From: an uncultured Gammaproteobacteria bacterium
GTDB lineage: Bacteria; Pseudomonadota; Gammaproteobacteria; HK1
Length of the DNA: 64,000 nt
Assembly (NCBI GenBank): GCA_958295835.1
Contig: OY282378.1
Location: forward strand, 1,257,001 to 1,321,000
Reading direction: 5' to 3'
Notes under the pieces: generated by a model
Databases searched by the model: none
Told to the model about the DNA's origin: nothing
The model's input: the letters and a program-made list of their open reading frames with translations, nothing else
Shown here: piece by piece, positions 9,255 through 19,241 of the stretch
Numbering within the stretch: position 1 is the first letter of the stretch
How the letters are laid out: every line of letters starts with the position of its first letter
Made by a program: the position numbers and the translations under genes

Positions 9255-9932
9255 GTGAACGACGTGACGACTCGCTGCTCCACCGCTTCGGTCAAGACCG
9301 TGGCCACGTCTCCCGGCGCCGCTCTGGCGGGCCTGCGCTCACGAGTGGAACGCGCGGTGCGCGCCCTGGACGATCCGCCGAGTCGCGACGAGCTCGGCGA
9401 CCACGACCTCAACCCGTCGCTGCATCGAGCCGGCTCGCCCCGTCCCGCCGCGGTACTCGTTCCGATCGTCGAGCGCCCGAGTGGCCATACGATCCTGCTC
9501 ACCCGCCGTGCCGACCACCTGCGCGACCACCCGGGGCAAGTCAGCTTCCCCGGCGGGAGGCTCGACGACACCGACCGCGGGCCGATCGACGCCGCGTTGC
9601 GCGAAACCGCGGAGGAGATCGGTCTCGGGCGCGAGCACGTCGAGCTTGCCGGCCTGCTCGACGGATACGAGACGGTCACCGGCTATGGCGTGACCCCGGT
9701 CGTCGGATTCGTCCGTCCGGGATTCTCCCTGAGCCTCGACGCGTTGGAGGTGGCCGACGCATTCGAGGTCCCCCTCGCCTTCTTTCTCGACGAAGCATCG
9801 CGTCAAGTCCACAGCCGCATCCGCGACGGACGACGCCGCTACTACTATGCGTTCGAGTACGCGGACCGCTATATCTGGGGCGCCACGGCCGGAATGCTGG
9901 TGAACCTTCAGCGTCGCATGGCGCGTAGCTGA
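9255..9932 (+). CDS. CoA pyrophosphatase, Nudix family (NudL/YeaB-like)
   Basis: Predicted to cleave CoA or other nucleoside diphosphate derivatives using Mg2+ or Mn2+. The Nudix box is visible from GGRLDDTDRG through LRETAEEIGL (REx2EE). It is preceded by RADHLRDHPGQVSFPGG, whose LxxHxGQ(V/I)xFPGG form is typical of the CoA-pyrophosphatase branch. 225 residues, with an N-terminal helical extension. The start is GTG 9255. It is divergent from zapE and convergent with nirS. Confidence 0.85.
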   Translation: MNDVTTRCSTASVKTVATSPGAALAGLRSRVERAVRALDDPPSRDELGDHDLNPSLHRAGSPRPAAVLVPIVERPSGHTILLTRRADHLRDHPGQVSFPGGRLDDTDRGPIDAALRETAEEIGLGREHVELAGLLDGYETVTGYGVTPVVGFVRPGFSLSLDALEVADAFEVPLAFFLDEASRQVHSRIRDGRRRYYYAFEYADRYIWGATAGMLVNLQRRMARS

Positions 9933-10037
9933 CCGCGCCCGCCTTTCCAGTATAGTCCATGCGCCTTGACCGACCACTCGCCCTTCACCCTGCCTGCCGG
10001 CGCAGGGCGGGGGTCTTCGCGCCTCATCCCCGCATCG

Positions 10038-12237
<2,200 letters not shown>

Positions 12238-12380
12238 GTCGCCCCGGAGCCGGATCGGGGGCGGGTCGGCGGGACCGCGGCCCGACCCTGCCGCATTCCA
12301 TTCGGGGTCGTCCGGGGAGGGGGAGGCGATGCAATCCGAACGCGCCGGCGGCGGCAAGGCGCAGGCCCGCGAGCACGCGG

Positions 12381-13892
12381 TCAGTGGCTCGTGCCGCGCG
12401 AGCGGGTGATCTTGTTGTAGACGTTGTACTTGCCGGAGGGCTTGCTCATCGGGAGGCGTTTGACCTCCTCCAGGGTGTCGGCGTCGTAGACCACCACCGC
12501 GCCTTGCGGGTCCCAGATGCTGAGCAGCGCGTAGCGCCCGTCGCGGGTGAACTCGACGTGGGCCGCGGTCTTGCCCGGCGCGGGGCGCAGGGTCTTGACG
12601 ATCTCCAGGCTCGACTTGTCGATCACGTGCACCGCGTCGCGGTGCGGCCCGAAGAACACGTCCACCCACGCGTAGCGCGATCTCTCGTGGCTGCGCATGA
12701 AGAAGCCGGGGCCGAGGGTCTCGATGCGCTTGACGGTACGCCAGGTTGCCATGTCGATGACGCTGACCACCCCTTCCTTCAAGTTCGGGGTCGCGAGTAC
12801 GGTGCGTCCACCGACCTCCCAGGTGATGCCGGAGCCCAGGTGCGGCAGCCCCGGCAGGTCGATGTCGGCGATGCTGCGTCCGGAGTCGAGCTCCACGACC
12901 TGGCCGAAGCCTTCGCGGGAGGCGCCGATCAGATATTGGTAGGCCGGGTCGAAGAAGAAATCGTCGAGGATCCCGGCGAGGGCGAGCCGTCGGAGCGCAA
13001 GCCCGCCGGTACGGACCACCGGGAGCGGGGACGACCCGCCGGACGGATCTCGATACGCGATCTCCCACACTTCCGGCAGGTCCTTGAGCGCCGCCACGAA
13101 GCTGCCGCGCGGTGGCGCCGCGTAGACCGCGCTCACCCGCGACGTCTCGCCGCGACCATTCTCGACCGGGATCACCGAGAGCGGGACGAGGCCCGCCGCG
13201 TCGAGCAGCACCAGGGTATGCGGCAGGTAGTTCGCGACCATCACGTAGCGGCCGTCGCCGGAAACCGCGAGATTGCGGGTATTGATGCCGGCGCGGATTT
13301 CCGCCACCGGGGTCAGGTTGTAGAGGTCGTACTGGGTGATCCACCCGTCGCGCGAGGCGAGGTAGACGAAGCGTCCCTCCGGCGAGAACTTCGGTCCGCC
13401 GTGGAGGGCGAAGCGGGTGGGGAAGCGGTGCAGCGGCTCGAGGCGGTCGCCGTCGAGCACGGTGGCGTGGTGGTCGCCCTGTTCGACGACGATGAACAGC
13501 GACAGGGGATCGGCGGCGTACACCGGCTCGCCGCCCAGGCGGTCGAGCCGCCGATGGACGATGCGGGTGCGCTCGATCTCGGGCCTGCCGAAGCGCGGCA
13601 CATCCTCGAGAGGGGTGTAGACGAGATCGACCAGCGCCGCGATGGCCGGCTCGCCAAGCACGCCGGAGAAGCCCGGCATCTGGGTGGCGGGCCGGCCTTC
13701 GGCGATCACCGAGGCGGCTCTGGCCCGGCGCAACCGCTTGAGGTTGCCCGGCAGCAGGGCAGGTCCGACGCCCCCGAGCCGGTCGGCCCCGTGGCAGGAC
13801 GCGCAGTGCCGGTCGAACAACGCCTCGGCGTCCGGCGGAGCATCGGCGGCGAACGCCGCCGATGCCGAGAACAGCGCCAGGGCGGTCACCAT
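12381..13892 (-). CDS. nirN: NirN, cytochrome c / heme d1 dehydrogenase (heme d1 biosynthesis)
   Basis: Periplasmic enzyme that introduces the acrylate double bond into the d1 precursor, the final step of heme d1 synthesis. About 503 residues from ATG 13892: signal peptide (MVTALALFSASAAFA), one cytochrome c domain with HCASCHGADRLGG, then a d1-type propeller. The C-terminal PSGKYNVYNKITRS parallels the end of NirS, and FSPEGRFVYLASRDGWI marks the start of the propeller. It resembles NirS but lacks the [12 protein letters not shown] signature and the HDGGW segment, which separates it from the reductase. The ribosome site is weak. A pair of structured repeats lies just upstream, between it and nirJ. 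It could be mistaken for a second NirS; the nir context favours NirN. Confidence 0.85.
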   Translation of the reverse strand: MVTALALFSASAAFAADAPPDAEALFDRHCASCHGADRLGGVGPALLPGNLKRLRRARAASVIAEGRPATQMPGFSGVLGEPAIAALVDLVYTPLEDVPRFGRPEIERTRIVHRRLDRLGGEPVYAADPLSLFIVVEQGDHHATVLDGDRLEPLHRFPTRFALHGGPKFSPEGRFVYLASRDGWITQYDLYNLTPVAEIRAGINTRNLAVSGDGRYVMVANYLPHTLVLLDAAGLVPLSVIPVENGRGETSRVSAVYAAPPRGSFVAALKDLPEVWEIAYRDPSGGSSPLPVVRTGGLALRRLALAGILDDFFFDPAYQYLIGASREGFGQVVELDSGRSIADIDLPGLPHLGSGITWEVGGRTVLATPNLKEGVVSVIDMATWRTVKRIETLGPGFFMRSHERSRYAWVDVFFGPHRDAVHVIDKSSLEIVKTLRPAPGKTAAHVEFTRDGRYALLSIWDPQGAVVVYDADTLEEVKRLPMSKPSGKYNVYNKITRSRGTSH

Positions 13893-13918
13893 GCTCGCCA
13901 CCCGGCCTGCCGCATGTC

Positions 13919-14092
13919 CGCGGTGCTGGCTGGGGCATCCGCGATTCCGTGCAGCGAAATCGCCAAACGACCACGCCAGCGGTCGCCGCCAGCATGGGAC
14001 AACCCTGTTCCCCGCCCACCCGCGGCGCTGGCTGGGGCGCCCGCGATTCCGCGCAGCGGAATCGCCAAGCGACCGCCCCAGCGGTCGCCGCC
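13919..14092 (-). repeat. Pair of REP-like hairpin repeats between nirJ and nirN
   Basis: Two ~72-bp copies (13919-13990 and 14021-14092, period 102 bp, roughly 85-90% identical). Read in the nir sense, each forms two consecutive hairpins: GCGACCGC-TGGG-GCGGTCGC and GCGATTCCGC-TGC-GCGGAATCGC in the copy nearer nirJ. In the other copy nearly every stem difference is a G-U wobble on that strand. Possible role in differential expression or mRNA stability inside the operon. Confidence 0.65.
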
Positions 14093-14098
14093 TGCCCC

Positions 14099-15262
14099 TC
14101 ATGCCACCCGTTCGCCGGCGGGCCGTCGGTCGATCTCCTCGTCGAAGAGATAGCAGGCGGGATCCTCGGCCCAGGCGTCGCCGGTGGTCTGGTGGGCCCG
14201 CACCCGGGTGTTACCGCCGCATACGTCGAGATAGCCGCATTCCCCGCAGCGCCCCTTGACCGGCCGTGGTCGTCGCCTGAGGCCCGCCATGACCGGATCG
14301 CGCGGCTCGCGCCAGATCTCGGAGAAGGGCCGCTCGCGCACGTTGCCGAGCGGGTAGTGCCACCAGAACGTATCGGGGTGCACCACTCCAAGGTTGTCGA
14401 TGTTGGCGATGTTCACGCCGGAGGAGTTCCCGCCCCATTGGACGAGCCTGGCGCGCAGGCGCCCGACCCGATCCGGGAAGCGCCGCGCCGCCCAGTGCAG
14501 GAGGTAGACCCCGTCCGCGTCGTTGTTCCCGGTGACGTACTCGCGCCCGGCGCCGTCGGCGGCGTCGCGCCAGGCGGTCTCGAAGAGCAGATCCATCGAT
14601 GTGCGGGTGGTGCGGTGCACCACGTCGGACTTGCGGTTGCGGTTCCCGCGTCCCGCGTAATTGAGGTGGGAGAGATAGAACTTGTCGATCTGTTCGCGGA
14701 CCATGAGCGCGAGCAGGTCGGGGAGATCCGTCGCATTGTCCTTCGTCAGGGTGAAGCGCAGCCCCACCTTGAGGGCGTGCTCACGGCACAGCCGGATGCC
14801 GTGCAGCGAGGCGTCGAAGGCGCCCTCCTCGCGGCGGAAGCGGTCGTGGGTCTCGCGCATCCCGTCGAGGCTGATCCCCACGTAGTCGTAGCCGACGCCG
14901 GCGATCGCTTCGATGTTGTGCTCGCCGATGAGGGTGCCGTTGGTCGAGAGCCCCACGTAGAAGCCGAGAGCCTTCGCGCGATGCGAGATCTCGAAGATGT
15001 CCGGCCGCAGCAGCGGCTCGCCACCGGACAGGATGAGCACCGGCACCCCGAACGCATCGAGGTCGTCCATGACCGTGAAGACCTCCGCGGTGGAGAGCTC
15101 GCCGGGGAAATCGCGGTCCGCGGAGATCGAGTAGCAGTGCTTGCAGGTCAGGTTGCAGCGCCGGATGAGGTTCCAGATCACCACCGGCCCGCGCGGTCGC
15201 CGCGCCGGTCCGATCGGTGTCGGCTCGATCAGCTCGTGCATGTACTGGGAGATTCGGAACAT
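14099..15262 (-). CDS. nirJ: Heme d1 biosynthesis radical SAM protein NirJ
   Basis: Radical SAM enzyme that removes propionate side chains of 12,18-didecarboxysiroheme on the way to heme d1. 387 residues. RRCNLTCKHCYS gives the CxxxCxxC cluster at Cys36, Cys40 and Cys43. SGGEPLLRPD is the SAM-binding GGE motif. A C-terminal SPASM-like cysteine set is present (GRCGECGYLDVCGGN, DPACYLFDEE). ATG 15262. It lies 100 bp downstream of nirGH in the same direction. Confidence 0.92.
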   Translation of the reverse strand: MFRISQYMHELIEPTPIGPARRPRGPVVIWNLIRRCNLTCKHCYSISADRDFPGELSTAEVFTVMDDLDAFGVPVLILSGGEPLLRPDIFEISHRAKALGFYVGLSTNGTLIGEHNIEAIAGVGYDYVGISLDGMRETHDRFRREEGAFDASLHGIRLCREHALKVGLRFTLTKDNATDLPDLLALMVREQIDKFYLSHLNYAGRGNRNRKSDVVHRTTRTSMDLLFETAWRDAADGAGREYVTGNNDADGVYLLHWAARRFPDRVGRLRARLVQWGGNSSGVNIANIDNLGVVHPDTFWWHYPLGNVRERPFSEIWREPRDPVMAGLRRRPRPVKGRCGECGYLDVCGGNTRVRAHQTTGDAWAEDPACYLFDEEIDRRPAGERVA

Positions 15263-15362
15263 GGCTGCGCCTCAGCTTGTCGCGCCCTCGCCGCGCACCG
15301 TCGGAACCGGCGCTGACGTCGCGATCGAATTCGAATCCATGCGACGCCCGCCCATTCCCGCT

Positions 15363-16415
15363 CTAGTCCGCATTCGGCACGCCCGTCAGGGATTGTCGGA
15401 GCCGCAGCCCGGTCTTCTTCAGGATGCGACGGCTGTACAGGACGTCGTGGGCACGCTGCTGCCCGCCCAGCTTCGCCGCGATCCCGGCGACGTGCGCTTC
15501 GACTTCCGCGCGGCTGCGACCATGCACCATCGCGAACAGGTTGTACGGCCAGAGCGGCGGATGCCGGGGACGAAGGTAGCAGTGGCTGACGAAGGCGAGC
15601 GCACCGATGCTGCGGCCCGCCTCCCCGACCTCCGCATCATCGACGTCCCACACCGACATGCCGTTGGCGCGGTAGCCGAGGGCGTAATGGTTCGGCACCG
15701 CGGCGATGCGCCGGATCGCGCCGGTGGCGAGCATGCGTTGCAGGCGCCGCATGACCTCGGCCGGGTCGAGGCCGAGCTCCGCGGCGATCGCATGGCAGGG
15801 TCGGGGAACCAGCGGCAGTCCTGCCTGGGTGGCGGCGACGATGGCGCGGTCCATCGCGTCGGGAGGTTCGGCCACGGGTCGTCGGGCGACAGGCCCGCTC
15901 GTCGTCAGCGCCTGAGCGCCGCGTACGGCGCCGGTCCGCGGATCGCATCGCCGCGCGTGGCGAGGGCGCGTCGATGCGTGCAGCCTGAGCCCGATGTAGT
16001 ACTCCTCCAGCTTCGGCATGTCGTAGACCGGGTATCCGGTTCGCGACGCGATCGCTTCGAGGACCGGCGCGATCGCCGCGGGCGTCTCGGTGGCGAGCAC
16101 GAACCACAGGTTCAACTCGTGCTCGCGCTCGTAGTTGTGCGCCACCTCCTCGAAGGCATTGACGTCGGCCGCCACCACATCGAGCTGCTCGGGAGGGACC
16201 CGCATGGCGGCGAGGGTGACCGCCCCGCCAAGGCGCTCGGCGTCGTACATCGGTCCGAAGCGGGTGAGCACGCCGTCCGCGAGCAGGCGGCGCAACCGCT
16301 CGATGAGGATGGCCTCCTCCACGCCCAGCGCCTCGGCCTCCGCCGCGAACGGGCGCTCGCACACCGCCATGCCATCCTGCAGCGCGTCGATGACGGCACG
16401 GTCGAGATCATCCAT
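15363..16415 (-). CDS. Fused NirG-NirH siroheme decarboxylase subunits (AsnC-like)
   Basis: About 350 residues from ATG 16415, overlapping the end of nirDL by 8 bp (ATGGATGA). Two Lrp/AsnC-like halves: the first opens MDDLDRAVIDALQDGMAVCERPF and contains HNYEREHELNLWFVLAT; the second opens DAMDRAIVAATQAGLPLVPRP and contains RANGMSVWDVDD and HPPLWPYNLFAMVHGR. These are the signatures of the NirD/L/G/H (AhbA/AhbB) proteins that decarboxylate siroheme to 12,18-didecarboxysiroheme. In many denitrifiers NirG and NirH are separate; here they are one chain joined by an Arg-rich linker. It should work with NirDL, made immediately upstream. Confidence 0.85.
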   Translation of the reverse strand: MDDLDRAVIDALQDGMAVCERPFAAEAEALGVEEAILIERLRRLLADGVLTRFGPMYDAERLGGAVTLAAMRVPPEQLDVVAADVNAFEEVAHNYEREHELNLWFVLATETPAAIAPVLEAIASRTGYPVYDMPKLEEYYIGLRLHASTRPRHARRCDPRTGAVRGAQALTTSGPVARRPVAEPPDAMDRAIVAATQAGLPLVPRPCHAIAAELGLDPAEVMRRLQRMLATGAIRRIAAVPNHYALGYRANGMSVWDVDDAEVGEAGRSIGALAFVSHCYLRPRHPPLWPYNLFAMVHGRSRAEVEAHVAGIAAKLGGQQRAHDVLYSRRILKKTGLRLRQSLTGVPNAD

Positions 16416-17481
16416 GGACCACAGCCTCCATCCCCGCGGAGGCGCGGCCCGGAGCATGGCGGGCGCCGCGCCGGCGAAAATAGCGTGCGCCACGCTGGCG
16501 GAACCGCCGGCGGCTGAACAGCACCGCGCGGTCGAGGTCTCCGACCGCATCCGGAAGCAGCTCTTCCACCCAGCCCGTCACCTCGCCCCGATCCCGCCCG
16601 TGGAGCATGCAATAGAGGTTGTACGGCCACACCGGAGGGCAACGGGTGCGCCGGTAGCAGAGGGTGACCAGCGCGACCTGCGCGAGCCGCCTGCCGAGGA
16701 CGTCCACCCGATCGTCCGGGGCATCGAACACCACCATCGCGTTGGAGCGGTAGCCGAGCTCGTGATGACGAACGATCACCCCCATGCGCTTGATGACGCC
16801 GTCGCCCAGCAACCGCCCGAGCCGCTCCATCACTTGCGCCTCGGAGAGGCCGATGCGCCTCGCTACCGCCGCATACGGACGGGCGGTGAGCGACAGTCCG
16901 TCCTCGATGGCCCCCAGGAGGCGTCGGTCGAGAGCATCGAGCGCCGCCGCCGCGGCGGGCGGACCCGCGCCGGTGGCCGCGGTACGCGCCCCCGCCGGCG
17001 GCCGGCGCCAAAGGGGGAACCCGAGGTCGATGTGGTAGGACCGTTCGAGGCGCAGGTCCAGTACCTCGAAGCCGGTACACCGCCGGACGTCCGCGAGGGT
17101 CTGGTCCAGCTCGTCCACGCCCGCGGCGGTGAGCACGAACCAGAGATTGAACTCGTGCTCGCGCTCATAGTTGTGGTTGACCGCCCGATAGCGGTTCACA
17201 CGTTCGGCGACCGACTCGAGCCGCGCCGGGGGGACCGCCATCGCCGCCAGGGTGCTCGCGCCGACACGCCCCGGGGCGAATACCGGGCCGACCCGGCTCA
17301 CCACCCCGCGTTGCTCGAGGGCGGCCAGGCGCCGAAGCACCTCGTTCGCCTCGCAGTCGAGACGATTCGCGATCTCCGCGAACGGCGCCTCGCAGATCGG
17401 GAAGCCGCGCTGGTGCTCGTCGAGCAGCCGCCGGTCCAGCGCATCGAGAACCGGGGGGCCGGGCAGGGCGAGGCCGTCCAC
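16408..17481 (-). CDS. nirDL: Fused NirD-NirL siroheme decarboxylase (AsnC-like)
   Basis: About 357 residues. The GTG start at 17481 shares one base with the nirF stop (TAGTG), indicating translational coupling. The first half opens LDALDRRLLDEHQRGFPICEAPF and contains NHNYEREHEFNLWFVLT; the second opens LDALDRRLLGAIEDGLSLTARPY and contains RSNAMVVFDAPDD and PPVWPYNLYCMLHGR. Both halves combine a winged-helix start with an AsnC-type ligand domain, as in siroheme decarboxylases. NirDL fusions are known in several denitrifiers. It acts in the cytoplasm with NirGH at the first dedicated step after siroheme. Confidence 0.88.
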   Translation of the reverse strand: MDGLALPGPPVLDALDRRLLDEHQRGFPICEAPFAEIANRLDCEANEVLRRLAALEQRGVVSRVGPVFAPGRVGASTLAAMAVPPARLESVAERVNRYRAVNHNYEREHEFNLWFVLTAAGVDELDQTLADVRRCTGFEVLDLRLERSYHIDLGFPLWRRPPAGARTAATGAGPPAAAAALDALDRRLLGAIEDGLSLTARPYAAVARRIGLSEAQVMERLGRLLGDGVIKRMGVIVRHHELGYRSNAMVVFDAPDDRVDVLGRRLAQVALVTLCYRRTRCPPVWPYNLYCMLHGRDRGEVTGWVEELLPDAVGDLDRAVLFSRRRFRQRGARYFRRRGARHAPGRASAGMEAVVHG

Positions 17482-18677
17482 TACAGACCGATGCGGTGGG
17501 CGCGGGCCGAGAAGAAGATGCCGCTCGGCTGCTCGGCCGGAACCTCGGCGAGCTTCTCGTGGCTGCGGGTGTCGTAGACGTCGACGCGGTTCTCGTCGCG
17601 TACCGAGATCCAGACCTGCTCGCCGCGCGGGGTGAACTCCATGTGCAGCACCCCCCGGCCGGGCCGAAGCGAGCGGGTGACGGCGCCGGTCTCGGTATCG
17701 ACCACCTCCACCCGGTCGTTGTTCGGCAGCGCGAAGTTCACCCACACCTCGCGCCCGTCCGGCCTCGCGACCACGAAGATCGGCTGGCCGGGCATGGGCA
17801 CCCGCCCCCGCTCGGCCCAGGTTCGCCGGTCGAGCACCAGCACCTCATGGCGCCCCACCGCGGGTACGAACAACCGCTCGCCGGCGACCGCCCACCCTTC
17901 GAGGTGCGGCATCTTGTAGACCGGCAGAGGCGCCTCGCCCCGCCCGTAGCCCGGCAGGATGCGGCGGACGCCCTCGTCCGGATGCCACAGATCGAGCAAT
18001 GCGAGTCCGTCCTCACCGAAGAGGCCCGCGATGTAGTGGCGACCGTCGGGGGTGATCAGCGCGTCATAGGGTTGGTCGCCGACACGCGGGAACTTTTCGA
18101 GCTGCACGCGGCCGGATCCGTCCACGTCGGCCACCCAGATCTCGCCAGCCTCGTAGAGGGTGAACACGAACCGCCGGCCCGGCGCATCGACCAGCCCGAC
18201 CACCTTCGAGCGCCGGTCGTCGATCCCGGCCGGGATGTCGGCGACCGGATCGAGGGTCGCCGCGTCGAAGATCCTGACCCCGCCCGGCTCGTAGTTGGAC
18301 ACCGCCACCAGCGAGCCGTCCTGCGAGATCGCCCCCCCGATGCTGTTGCCGGCCTGGACGATCCGGCGTTCGATGCGCAGCGCCAGCAGATCGAGCTTGC
18401 TCAGTCCCCCATCCCGGCCGAACACGTACGCGTAGCGGCCATCGCGCGAGTACACCGCCGAGGCGTGGGACAGATCGCCGAGGCCACCGATGCGGCCCAG
18501 CGCGCTCCGGGCGGTGGTGTCGACCACGACCACCCGTCCCGAAGCGCGTTCGATCACGATCCCGAGGTCCCCGGTGCCCCGGAGATCGCCGACTTGATGA
18601 GCGGCGGCGGCGACGCATCCACAGAGCAGCACGAGGAAGCCGGCGGTCCGGATCCGGTGTGCGGTCCGGCGAATCAC
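17481..18677 (-). CDS. nirF: Heme d1 biosynthesis protein NirF
   Basis: Periplasmic propeller protein required for heme d1 maturation, acting before NirN. About 398 residues. The GTG start at 18677 overlaps the nirC stop by 4 bp (GTGA). The N-terminus (TAGFLVLLCGCVAAAAHQ) looks like a signal peptide with possible lipobox-like cysteine. The propeller contains GDLGIVIERASGRVVVVDT, LSHASAVYSRDGRYAYVF, GNSIGGAISQDGSLVAVSNY and a C-terminal EQPSGIFFSARAHRIGL. There is no CxxCH, which separates it from NirS and NirN. Tight coupling on both sides supports one operon. Confidence 0.88.
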   Translation of the reverse strand: MIRRTAHRIRTAGFLVLLCGCVAAAAHQVGDLRGTGDLGIVIERASGRVVVVDTTARSALGRIGGLGDLSHASAVYSRDGRYAYVFGRDGGLSKLDLLALRIERRIVQAGNSIGGAISQDGSLVAVSNYEPGGVRIFDAATLDPVADIPAGIDDRRSKVVGLVDAPGRRFVFTLYEAGEIWVADVDGSGRVQLEKFPRVGDQPYDALITPDGRHYIAGLFGEDGLALLDLWHPDEGVRRILPGYGRGEAPLPVYKMPHLEGWAVAGERLFVPAVGRHEVLVLDRRTWAERGRVPMPGQPIFVVARPDGREVWVNFALPNNDRVEVVDTETGAVTRSLRPGRGVLHMEFTPRGEQVWISVRDENRVDVYDTRSHEKLAEVPAEQPSGIFFSARAHRIGL

Positions 18678-19051
18678 TCGTCGATCCCTCCGGTCTGCAT
18701 CGCACGCACCATCCAGCGCGCCTCCCCGGGACTGAGCAGCGCCTTCCACGGCGGCATGGGCGTGCCGCGCCGTCCCTCCAGGACGACCTGTTCGAGCACC
18801 GCCGGCGCGACCCCGGCAAGCGTCTCGGGGGTGAGCGGCGGGCCGAGGCCACCGTCGAGCCGCAGCCCGTGGCACGCACCGCAATCGTGCCGCAGCATCC
18901 GCACCAGCTCGACCTGACGTTCCTCCGGCGGCTCGTCGGCCACGGCGCCGAACGTACAGAGGGTGAGCGCGACGACCGCGGCTCGCGTCAACGGCTCCGG
19001 ACCGCCGGGACCGGGTCCGACCGGAAGTACCCGTCCCTCGCTCCCGGCCAT
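18674..19051 (-). CDS. nirC: NirC-type small c-type cytochrome
   Basis: 125-residue periplasmic monoheme cytochrome c, predicted electron carrier for NirS or NirN. The heme motif is CGACHGLRLDGGLGPPL (CxxCH with the downstream GGLGP loop). The axial Met is probably the one in GRRGTPMPPW. A signal peptide (LTRAAVVALTLCTFGAVA) is preceded by ~20 polar residues, so an internal TTG start is possible. ATG 19051 has GGGAG 6 nt upstream and is kept. It is the first gene of the nir operon, with an FNR-type site about 75 bp upstream. Confidence 0.8.
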   Translation of the reverse strand: MAGSEGRVLPVGPGPGGPEPLTRAAVVALTLCTFGAVADEPPEERQVELVRMLRHDCGACHGLRLDGGLGPPLTPETLAGVAPAVLEQVVLEGRRGTPMPPWKALLSPGEARWMVRAMQTGGIDE

Positions 19052-19124
19052 CCCGGCTCCCGCCGTCGATATCCCACGAATTGCAGCTTCGGGATCTTCT
19101 AGCGGCGCCCTGCGCGATCGGCAT

Positions 19125-19138
19125 TGATCCAGGTCAAG
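19125..19138 (-). promoter_or_regulatory. FNR/DNR-type binding site upstream of nirC
   Basis: TTGATCCAGGTCAA on the plus strand, close to the TTGAT-N4-ATCAA anaerobox. On the minus strand a TAGAAG hexamer at 19102-19097 is at the correct distance for a -10 with the site centred near -41.5, placing the transcript start near 19090, about 40 nt before nirC. This predicts induction of nirCF-DL-GH-J under low oxygen or nitric oxide. Confidence 0.75.
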
Positions 19139-19241
19139 GATGCATCAGGCGGGATCGATGCTCCGGTTCCGGCCAGTGGCCAGCGGTCGGCGGTCGGCGG
19201 TCGGCGGCCACGAACATGCCCGCGCCGACACGAGGGGACGG

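Noticed and set aside
12381..13892. Calling this gene a second nirS
   Set aside because: It lacks the [12 protein letters not shown] and HDGGW features of the reductase and fits NirN by length and context.
13893..14102. N-terminal extension of NirN across the repeat region
   Set aside because: The signal peptide starts at ATG 13892; the extension only translates the hairpin repeats.
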